From Myxococcales bacterium (lineage in GTDB: Bacteria; Myxococcota; Myxococcia; Myxococcales; Anaeromyxobacteraceae), in contig JAJXSQ010000009.1 in NCBI GenBank assembly GCA_021784495.1, forward strand, positions 1 to 16,410: a DNA stretch of 16,410 nucleotides. Direction: 5' to 3'. Below, one piece after another: positions 6,362-12,781 of the stretch. The position numbers were made by a program, and so were the translations under genes. Every line of letters starts with the position of its first letter. The stretch's first letter is position 1. Below the pieces are notes generated by a model. That model saw only the letters and a list, made by a program, of their open reading frames with translations, searched no databases and had not been told where the DNA came from.

Positions 6362-7567
6362 ATGGCCTTCACCCGCGAGCAGCGCCACGTCGTCGTCGCG
6401 AGCTTCCTCGGCTGGACGCTCGACGCCTTCGACTTCTTCCTGATGGTCTTCATGCTGAAGGACATCGCCCGCGACTTCGGGACCGAGGTCACCCGGGTGA
6501 CGCTCGCCATCCTGCTGACCCTGGCGCTCCGGCCGATCGGGGCGCTCCTCTTCGGCCGGATCGCCGATCGCTTCGGGCGCCGGCCGACGCTCATGGTGAA
6601 CGTCCTCCTCTACTCGGCGCTCGAGTTCGCCTCCGGGTTCGCCCCGGGGCTCTGGTCCCTCCTCGCCATCCGCGCCCTCTTCGGCGTCGCCATGGGCGGC
6701 GAGTGGGGCGTCGGCTCGGCGCTGGCGATGGAGTCGATCCCGGTCCGCTCCCGCGGGCTGATCTCCGGCCTCCTCCAGGCCGGCTACCCGACCGGCTACC
6801 TGCTCGCCTCGGCGGTCTTCGGGCTCCTCTACGATCGGATCGGCTGGCGCGGGATGTTCATGGTGGGGATCGCCCCCGCGCTCCTGGTCCTGTACATCCG
6901 GCGCAACGTGCCGGAGTCGCCGGCCTGGGGCGCCGCCCGGACCGCGGAGCGCACCGGCCTGACCCGCTCGATCCGGCGCGAGTGGAAGCTCGCCCTCTAC
7001 ACCGTCGTCCTCATGACCTGCTTCAACTCCTTCAGCCACGGCACCCAGGATCTCTACCCGACCTTCCTGCTGGTGCAGCGCGGCTTCTCCACCCACACCG
7101 TGAGCCTCATCGCCATCACCTACAACGTCGGCGCGATCCTCGGCGGCCTGGCCTTCGGGGCCTTCTCCGAGCGGATCGGGCGGCGGCGCGCCATCGCCCT
7201 CGCCGCCCTCCTCGCGCTCCCCGTCCTCCCGCTCTGGGCCTTCTCCACGACCGCGGTGAGCCTGGCGATCGGCGCCTTCCTCATGCAGGTCGCCGTCCAG
7301 GGGGCCTGGGGGGTGGTCCCCGCCCACCTGAACGAGCTCTCGCCCGGCGAGCTGCGCGCGACCTTCCCCGGCCTCGTCTACCAGCTCGGGAACCTGATCG
7401 CCGCGGGGAACGGGACCTTCCAGGCCGCGTTCGCCAAGGCCCACGGGGGGAACTACGCGCTCTCGCTGGCGCTCCTCACCGGGACCGTCGCGGTGCTCAT
7501 CGCCGTGGTGGTGAGCGTCGGCCCGGAGCGGCTGGGGACCTCGATGGCGGTGGGCGGCACGGAGTAG
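6362..7567 (+). CDS. MFS carboxylate (lactate/pyruvate-type) transporter, SHS/Jen1-like family
   Basis: The product is 401 residues with 12 predicted membrane helices. MFS motif A is GRIADRFGRR (66-75) and is echoed in the second half by SERIGRRR. Residues 222-234, NSFSHGTQDLYPT, match at every position the sialate:H+ symporter family signature NXX(S/T)HX(S/T)QDXXXT, which in yeast Jen1 is part of the lactate/pyruvate translocation path. I infer a proton symporter for short monocarboxylates in the inner membrane; sialic acid is an alternative but no sialate catabolism genes are here. A GTG two codons upstream is in frame, but I prefer the ATG at 6362 because GAGGTG lies just before it and overlaps that GTG. 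The gene diverges from the hydrolase and converges on otsA. Acetate or lactate handling fits the neighbouring aldehyde dehydrogenase. Confidence 0.88.
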   Translation: MAFTREQRHVVVASFLGWTLDAFDFFLMVFMLKDIARDFGTEVTRVTLAILLTLALRPIGALLFGRIADRFGRRPTLMVNVLLYSALEFASGFAPGLWSLLAIRALFGVAMGGEWGVGSALAMESIPVRSRGLISGLLQAGYPTGYLLASAVFGLLYDRIGWRGMFMVGIAPALLVLYIRRNVPESPAWGAARTAERTGLTRSIRREWKLALYTVVLMTCFNSFSHGTQDLYPTFLLVQRGFSTHTVSLIAITYNVGAILGGLAFGAFSERIGRRRAIALAALLALPVLPLWAFSTTAVSLAIGAFLMQVAVQGAWGVVPAHLNELSPGELRATFPGLVYQLGNLIAAGNGTFQAAFAKAHGGNYALSLALLTGTVAVLIAVVVSVGPERLGTSMAVGGTE

Positions 7568-7609
7568 GCAGCCCCGGGGGCGCGGCGACGGGGGGCGGGG
7601 CGCGCGCCG

Positions 7610-9856
7610 TCAGGTGGCCGGCGGGCCGGCCGCGAGGCCGACGAGGCGGCTCGCCAGCCGGTCCTGCCGGCGCAGCCGGGTCGCGTCGACGAGCATCCGC
7701 CCCGCCCAGCGGAAGACGTTCCACTCGGCGACCATCGCCCGGAGGGCGCGCATCCGGTCCTCTTGCTCGGCGGGCGCCATCGCCACCGCGGCCGCGAGCG
7801 CGCCGCTCGCCGCCTCGAGGTCGTAGGGGTTCACGATGAGCGCCTCGGTCAGCTCGCGGGCGGCGCCGGTGAACTGGCTGAGCACCAGCACCCCGCGCAG
7901 GTCGTCGCGGGCGGCGACGAACTCCTTCGCGACCAGGTTCATCCCGTCGTGGAGGCTGCTGACGTAGCAGAGATCCGCGGCCCGGTAGAGGCGGAAGACC
8001 TGGGGCGGATCGGCGTGGGCGCGGTGGAGCACGATGGGCCGGTACGCGCCGCCGAACCGCTCGTTGATCCGGGCCGCGATCCGCTCCACCTCCTCGCCCA
8101 CCCGCCGGTAGGCGTCGATCTTGCTCCGGCTCGGCGCCGCGAGCTGCAGGAACCAGAACCGCCCCTGGTAGCCGGGGTGGCGCAGGAGGAACCGCTCGAC
8201 GGCGAGCAGCCGCTCCGGGATCCCCTTGGTGTAGTCGAGGCGGTCGACGCCGATCCCGAGGATCGCGTCGGGGGGGAGGCCGAGCTCCCGGCGGACCTCC
8301 TCGCGGCACTCCGGGACGCTCGCCGTCCGCGCGGCCCACCGGTTCGGCCACTCGACCGAGATCGGGTAGGGGCGGACGAGCGTCTCGTGGCCGCCGGCCA
8401 CCACCGCCTGCCGCTCCCGGTCGATCCGCGCCTCGAGGAAGCGGTCCACCGACTCGAGGAAGTTGTTGCAGTGGCCCTGGGTGTGGAAGCCGAGGATGCT
8501 GGAGCCGAGCAGCCCCTCCAGGAGCCGCGGGCCCCAGGGGCAGATCGCGAACCGCTCGGCGTTGGGCCAGGGGATGTGCCAGAAGGTGAGGACGGTCGCC
8601 CGCGGCAGCCGCTCGCGCAGGAGGCGGGGCAGGAGCGCGAAGTGGTAGTCCTGGACCAGCACGACCGGGTCGGGGCTCGACGCCTCCTCGACCACCGCGT
8701 CGGCGAAGCGCCGGTTGACCCGCGCGTACTGCGCGAGGTCGTCGGCCCGGAACTCGGGGCGGGTGTGGGCCAGGTGGCAGAGCGGCCAGAGCCCCTCGTT
8801 GGAGAAGCCCGCGTAGTGCCCCTGGACCTCCTCGGGCGAGAGCCAGAGCCGCCGGAGGGTGTAGGTCTCCTCGTCCGGGGGGACCCGCACCCGGTCGTGG
8901 GGGTCGACGGTGTCCCGGTCCGCGGAGCCGTCGCCGTGGGCGATCCAGGTGCCGGAGCAGGCCCGCATGATCGGCTCGAGGGCGGTGACCAGGCCGCTCG
9001 CCGGCACCTCCACCTGGATCCCGCCCTCCGGCGTCCGCTCGTGGACGTAGGGCTCCCGGTTGGCGACGACGATCACCCCCTCGCCGCGGAGGTCGCGCTC
9101 CAGGACGGTCCGGATGCGATCCGCCGACCAGCGCGCGCCGCTGGCGGCCGCCTCGGCGGCCGCGAGGCGCGCCACGAGATCCCGGACGTCGGCCAGGAAC
9201 GGCTGGAAGGAGTGCGGCGAGGCGGTGGCGGCGAGCTGGAAGGGGAGCGCCAGCACGCGGCGCAGCTCGGCCGTCCAGGACCGCCAGGAGAACCGGGCCA
9301 CGAGCACCGTCGCCGCCGCCGCGAGGAGCCCCACCAGCGCGAAGGCGACGAAGGTCGCGCGCCGGGTGACCGCGGCGCGCCGGTCGAGGTAGCTCATGTC
9401 GTGGACCAGGACCAGCTCCCCGCGGGTGACCCCCTGGTCCTCGATCGGGATCACGCTGACGTGCACCGTCCCGCCGGCGAGCTGCCGCGACGCCTCCCAC
9501 TCCGCGCCGGCGATCGGCCCCGCGGGGTGGCCGCAGCGGAACTCGGCGGGGAGCGCGGCGGTGGCGGCGAGCGTCCTCCCTCCCCCGCCGCAGACGGCGG
9601 CCGCCAGGAGCCGCTCGTCGCGCACCAGCTCGTTGAGGAGCGCCAGCGTGCCGGCGCGATCCGAGGCCGCGATCCGGGCGACCAGGCTCTCGCGGGCGCC
9701 GCTCGCCGCGAGCTGGGCGCGGGCGGCCAGGTCGCGCTCGGCCCAGACGCGCGCCTGGCGGTTCACCACCTCCGAGGCGGACCAGGCCACCAGCGCCAGC
9801 AGCGCGAGGAGCGGGAGCAGGAAGCGGGTGACGTCCCTGGCCAGGATCCGTTGCAT
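7610..9856 (-). CDS. otsA: membrane-anchored trehalose-6-phosphate synthase (GT20) with periplasmic sensor-like N-terminus
   Basis: The product is 748 residues, against about 470 for classical OtsA. Layout: transmembrane helix 1 (about 12-27); a periplasmic region (28-165) with Cys89 and Cys108; transmembrane helix 2 (about 167-189); a helical, weakly HAMP-like linker (190-255); then the GT20 catalytic domain (258-735). Catalytic residues match OtsA: ANREPY (265-270), NEGLWP (353-358), QDYHF (Asp403), FWHIPWP (His427), VDRLDYTKG (Arg539, Lys544), LHDGMN (Asp637) and KEFVAA. The enzyme should join UDP-glucose and glucose-6-phosphate to trehalose-6-phosphate. A glucosylglycerol-phosphate-type acceptor cannot be excluded. 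The ATG at 9856 follows GGAGG by five bases; an upstream GTG overlaps that ribosome site and is rejected. otsB ends 54 bases upstream on the same strand, indicating an otsB-otsA operon. Confidence 0.88.
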   Translation of the reverse strand: MQRILARDVTRFLLPLLALLALVAWSASEVVNRQARVWAERDLAARAQLAASGARESLVARIAASDRAGTLALLNELVRDERLLAAAVCGGGGRTLAATAALPAEFRCGHPAGPIAGAEWEASRQLAGGTVHVSVIPIEDQGVTRGELVLVHDMSYLDRRAAVTRRATFVAFALVGLLAAAATVLVARFSWRSWTAELRRVLALPFQLAATASPHSFQPFLADVRDLVARLAAAEAAASGARWSADRIRTVLERDLRGEGVIVVANREPYVHERTPEGGIQVEVPASGLVTALEPIMRACSGTWIAHGDGSADRDTVDPHDRVRVPPDEETYTLRRLWLSPEEVQGHYAGFSNEGLWPLCHLAHTRPEFRADDLAQYARVNRRFADAVVEEASSPDPVVLVQDYHFALLPRLLRERLPRATVLTFWHIPWPNAERFAICPWGPRLLEGLLGSSILGFHTQGHCNNFLESVDRFLEARIDRERQAVVAGGHETLVRPYPISVEWPNRWAARTASVPECREEVRRELGLPPDAILGIGVDRLDYTKGIPERLLAVERFLLRHPGYQGRFWFLQLAAPSRSKIDAYRRVGEEVERIAARINERFGGAYRPIVLHRAHADPPQVFRLYRAADLCYVSSLHDGMNLVAKEFVAARDDLRGVLVLSQFTGAARELTEALIVNPYDLEAASGALAAAVAMAPAEQEDRMRALRAMVAEWNVFRWAGRMLVDATRLRRQDRLASRLVGLAAGPPAT

Positions 9857-9910
9857 CGACACCTCCTCGCGAGCCGTGAACGACGCGGCGCCCCTCCGCC
9901 GGGCCCCCGC

Positions 9911-10729
9911 TCAGCGGAGCGCCCCGAGCAGCGACCGCACCGCGGCGACGTCGGGGGCGCGGAGGTCGGCGCGGCTCGGCCCGGGGCCGACGTGCACGGC
10001 GAGCGCGCCGGCCGGGAGCGCGGCGAAGAGATCCTCGTCGGTCTGGTCGTCGCCGATGGCGAGGGCGCGCGCCCCGGCCGGGGCGGACGCGAGGGCCGGG
10101 GCGACGACCAGCCCCTTGTGGATCCCCCTCCGTCGTACCTCGATCACCTGCGCGCCGGCCAGCACTTCCGCGTCGGTCGAGGCGAGGAGCGCGGCGAGCT
10201 GCCCGGCGAGCGCCCGCGCCCGGCGCGCCCCCTCGATCGGATCGGCGAGCCGGTGGTGCCAGGCGAGCCCGGCGGTCTTCTCCTCGACGAGCGCGCCGGG
10301 CGTCTCGCCCGCGGCGCGGAGGAAAAGCGCCCGGACCTCGCCGCGCCATGGGGCGTCGAGCGGGACGGCCGCGATCCAGGGACCGCCGGCCCGGCGCGAC
10401 CAGGCGCCGTGCTCTGCGTGCAGCCCGATCGGCAGGGCGCCGAGCCAGCGATCGAGGACGTCGGGGGGGCGCCCGCTCACCACGTGAACGGTCCGATCGG
10501 CCCGCGCCGCGAGGGCCGCCAGGAGGGCGAGCAGGGGGGCGTCCGGCCGCGCCAGCTCGGGGCGCGGGGCGAAGGGGACGAGGGTGCCGTCGTAGTCGAG
10601 GAGGAGCACGAGGTGGGGCGCGGCGCGGAGCCGGTCGAGGTCCACCGCGCCGGCGGGCCGCTCCCCGCCGCCGGAGGCGGCGGGCGGCAGAGGGGCCGGC
10701 GGCCCGGCGCTCGCGTGGGAGCAGGTCAT
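9911..10729 (-). CDS. otsB: trehalose-6-phosphate phosphatase (HAD superfamily)
   Basis: The product is 272 residues and removes phosphate from trehalose-6-phosphate made by OtsA. HAD motifs are all present: LLLDYDGTL (nucleophile Asp45 and acid/base Asp47), VVSGRP (Ser85), HKG (Lys205) and IGDDQTDED (Asp227, Asp228). GLHAEHG (102-108) is typical of OtsB-like enzymes. The first 30 residues are Pro/Gly/Ala-rich and probably disordered. The frame stays open to a GTG at 10789, but codons between 10730 and 10789 lack the usual GC3 bias, so I chose the ATG at 10729. It has no ribosome site; a -24/-12-like element ends about ten bases before it, so transcript and ATG might nearly coincide. otsA follows 54 bases downstream. 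Confidence 0.88.
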   Translation of the reverse strand: MTCSHASAGPPAPLPPAASGGGERPAGAVDLDRLRAAPHLVLLLDYDGTLVPFAPRPELARPDAPLLALLAALAARADRTVHVVSGRPPDVLDRWLGALPIGLHAEHGAWSRRAGGPWIAAVPLDAPWRGEVRALFLRAAGETPGALVEEKTAGLAWHHRLADPIEGARRARALAGQLAALLASTDAEVLAGAQVIEVRRRGIHKGLVVAPALASAPAGARALAIGDDQTDEDLFAALPAGALAVHVGPGPSRADLRAPDVAAVRSLLGALR

Positions 10730-10738
10730 CGGGGGGCT

Positions 10739-10754
10739 CGCAAGGGGCGCTCCG
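10739..10754 (-). promoter_or_regulatory. weak sigma-54-like element upstream of otsB
   Basis: CGGAGCGCCCCTTGCG on the minus strand keeps the GG-N10-GC spacing and the TTGC core. It shares GCGCCCCTTGC with the stronger exaC promoter in this window, but it lacks the T before GG and the A/T after TTGC. A start site would fall at or beside the otsB ATG. Chance occurrence is quite possible in such GC-rich DNA. Confidence 0.25.
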
Positions 10755-10829
10755 CGGGCCAGGAGACCACGCCCCCGCCCGGGCGTCACGACCTCTCGCG
10801 GGTCGGCGCGGCGCGCCCGGCGCCCGCGC

Positions 10830-10835
10830 TATCAT
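10830..10835 (+). promoter_or_regulatory. -10 element for a probable leaderless transcript
   Basis: TATCAT (five of six matches to the -10 consensus) ends six bases before the GTG at 10842, so transcription would begin at or next to the start codon. No Shine-Dalgarno sequence is present and no clear -35 box is visible. It would drive the glycosyltransferase-like/TM-helix protein/malQ operon. Confidence 0.4.
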
Positions 10836-10841
10836 CGCCGG

Positions 10842-12056
10842 GTGCCCGACGCCGATCGGCAGACCGCCGGTGGACCCATCCTCCTCGCGGTGGTCGGGAG
10901 CGCGAGCGCCGGCCTCGCCGCGCGCGCCGCCGAGGTGGAGGCGCTCGCCCGGGCTCGCTTCCCCGGGCGGGAGGTCGTCGCGTGCGTCACCGGCGACGCC
11001 GGGACCGGCCTGGTGCCCCACGGCGAGGCGGGCGGGGGGGCGCCGGGGACGGACCGCGGCGGCCGCGTCGACACCGTGGCCGGGGGGATCCCCGGGCCGG
11101 CGAGCCCGCTCGGCGCGCTCCTGCGCGAGGCCGATCGGCGCGCCGCCCCGGCGCTGGCCCTCGTCGCCGGCCAGCCCCGCGAGGACGGGATCGACTGGCT
11201 GGGCGCCCTGCTCGCCCCGATCGTCGAGGAGCGGTTCGACTTCGTCTGCCCCGCCTACCGGCGCCACCCGGCCGAGGGCGCGCTCACCACCGCCATCGTC
11301 CACCCGCTGATGCGGATGGCCTTCGGCCGGGATCTGCGCCAGCCGCTCGGGGGCGAGGCGGCGCTCTCGCCGGCCTTCGCGCGCCGGCTCCTCGCCGATC
11401 CCGACTGGCGCCGCGACCCGGTCCACGCCGGCTCGGACGCCTGGCTGGTCGCCAAGGCGCTCACCGGCGAGGAGCGGCTCTGCCAGGCCTGGCTCGGCCC
11501 TCGCCCCCGGGCGACGGCCGATCCCGAGGAGCCGAGCGAGACGCTGGTCCGCGCCCTGGGGCTGGTCTTCCGCGAGCTCGAGCGGCACGCCCCCCGCTGG
11601 CAGCGGGCCGGCCCGCCGCGCCCAGTGCCGACCTTCGGCGACGGCGGGTTCCTCCCCGGCGATGGGCCGCGCCTCCCCGCGGAGCGGTACGCGCGCGCCC
11701 TCCAGCTCGGCCAGCGCGAGCTCGGGGAGGTCTGGGGGCTCGTGCTCTCGCCCAGCACGCGGCTGGCGATCGCGCGGGCGGCCGCCGCCGACCCGGTCGC
11801 GCTCGACGACCCGCTCTGGGCGCGGATCGTCTGCGACTTCGCGGTGGCGCACATGGCCCGGGTGGTCGAGCCGGGGCAGCTCCTCCGCTCGCTCACGCCG
11901 CTCTACCTCGGCTGGCTGGCCGGCTTCGCCCGGGAGCTCGATCGGTCGGGCGTCGCGGGCGCCGAGGCGCGGATCGGGGCGATCTGCGCCGCCTACGACG
12001 GGGAGCGCCACCACCTCGTCGCCCGGTGGCGCTGGCCCGACGGCTTCACCCCCTGA
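10842..12056 (+). CDS. glucosylglycerate/mannosylglycerate-synthase-like glycosyltransferase with degenerate GT-A motifs
   Basis: The product is 404 residues. The middle and C-terminal parts resemble GT-A enzymes of the glucosylglycerate/mannosylglycerate synthase group: FDFVCPAYRRHPAEGALTT (132-150), FGRDLRQPLGGEAALS (161-176), GSDAWLVAKAL (198-208), RPVPTFGDGGF (260-270), PLWARIVCDFAVAHMARVV (324-342) and LLRSLTPLYLG (347-357). Those relatives make osmoprotective glycosyl-glycerates from a nucleotide sugar. The N-terminal half has diverged: where the metal-binding Asp-X-Asp is expected after a hydrophobic strand, this protein has AGQPR (109-113), and the usual nucleotide-binding opening is replaced by VVGSASAG (17-24). 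It may be inactive or use an altered donor site. The start is GTG with no ribosome site, probably leaderless. Eleven bases separate it from the TM-helix gene, suggesting co-transcription with that gene and malQ. Confidence 0.7.
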   Translation: MPDADRQTAGGPILLAVVGSASAGLAARAAEVEALARARFPGREVVACVTGDAGTGLVPHGEAGGGAPGTDRGGRVDTVAGGIPGPASPLGALLREADRRAAPALALVAGQPREDGIDWLGALLAPIVEERFDFVCPAYRRHPAEGALTTAIVHPLMRMAFGRDLRQPLGGEAALSPAFARRLLADPDWRRDPVHAGSDAWLVAKALTGEERLCQAWLGPRPRATADPEEPSETLVRALGLVFRELERHAPRWQRAGPPRPVPTFGDGGFLPGDGPRLPAERYARALQLGQRELGEVWGLVLSPSTRLAIARAAAADPVALDDPLWARIVCDFAVAHMARVVEPGQLLRSLTPLYLGWLAGFARELDRSGVAGAEARIGAICAAYDGERHHLVARWRWPDGFTP

Positions 12057-12067
12057 GGAGGTCCGCC

Positions 12068-12781
12068 ATGTGGGACGAGACAGGTCGCATCTTCATCGCC
12101 GCCTTCCGGCGGACGGAGGAGGCGATCGCCGGCCTCCTCCCCGGGCTCCTGGCGATGCTGGCCATCGTCCTCGCCGCGGTGCTGCTCGCGATCCTGGTCC
12201 GCCGGATCGTCCGCCGGGCCTGCGAGCGTCTCGAGCTCGACCGGCGCCTCCGCGCCTGGGGGGTGGCGCCGCCGCCGGCCGAGGGGCGCGCCGGGCCGTC
12301 CCACCTGGTCGCGCGCTTCGCCGGCTGGACCGTCCTGGCGATCGGCTTCCTCGCCGGCCTGAGCGTCTTCGAGACGAGCACCTCGAGCGGCGTCTCGGCG
12401 CGCCTCCTCGCCTACGCGCCCCACGCGCTCATCGGCACCGTGCTCCTCGCGGCCGGCGCCGGCCTCTCCCGCGTGGTGGAGCGGAGCGTGCTCATCGGCG
12501 CGGTGAACATGGGGCTGCAGTCGGCGCGGCTCCTCGGCCTGGGCGCGCGCTGGCTGGTGCTCATCGTGGCCACCGCGATGGCGCTCGAGCACCTGGGGCT
12601 CGGGAGCACCACCATGACCGTCGCCTTCGGGATCCTCTTCGGCGGGATCGTGCTCACCCTGGCGCTCGCGGTCGGGCTCGGCGCCAAGGACGCGGTCGCC
12701 CGCTCGCTGGAGCGCCACCTCCCCCCCGCCGGCGAGCCCCCGCCGGCCCGCCCGGACGAGCATGACGTCCACCACCTCTGA
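12068..12781 (+). CDS. MscS-type TM-helix membrane protein lacking the cytoplasmic vestibule
   Basis: The product is 237 residues with about five hydrophobic helices (21-45, 80-101, 116-138, 157-175 and 183-206). It resembles the conserved TM-helix repeat proteins (PF05552) annotated as mechanosensitive-channel relatives. The last helix ends in LALAVGLGAKDAVARSLERHL (197-217), much like the pore-lining end of such proteins. However, the sequence stops 20 residues later, so the beta-rich cytoplasmic domain of true MscS is absent. It could be a channel subunit, a regulator or an osmosensing membrane scaffold. A strong GAGGAGG precedes the ATG. Its last 20 bases overlap malQ, implying translational coupling. 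Placement among trehalose genes suits a role in osmotic shock, though this is inference. Confidence 0.7.
   Translation: MWDETGRIFIAAFRRTEEAIAGLLPGLLAMLAIVLAAVLLAILVRRIVRRACERLELDRRLRAWGVAPPPAEGRAGPSHLVARFAGWTVLAIGFLAGLSVFETSTSSGVSARLLAYAPHALIGTVLLAAGAGLSRVVERSVLIGAVNMGLQSARLLGLGARWLVLIVATAMALEHLGLGSTTMTVAFGILFGGIVLTLALAVGLGAKDAVARSLERHLPPAGEPPPARPDEHDVHHL

Noticed and set aside
7568..7609. Bidirectional terminator between the MFS gene and otsA
   Set aside because: The spacer is very GC-rich with partial inverted repeats, but no clean stem followed by a T-run is present in either direction.
9857..9862. GTG start for otsA two codons upstream
   Set aside because: The GTG overlaps the GGAGG ribosome site that is correctly spaced for the ATG at 9856.
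7497..12014. Minus-strand open frame of about 1500 codons
   Set aside because: It is antisense to the glycosyltransferase-like gene and out of frame in otsA and otsB. It is an Arg/Pro/Ala-rich shadow produced by the lack of AT-rich stop codons.
7763..12781. Plus-strand open frame of about 1670 codons
   Set aside because: It runs antisense to otsA and otsB and only its last part is the TM-helix gene. Composition is dominated by Gly/Arg/Pro/Asp/Val, as expected for the shadow frame of GC-rich genes, and no domain is recognisable.
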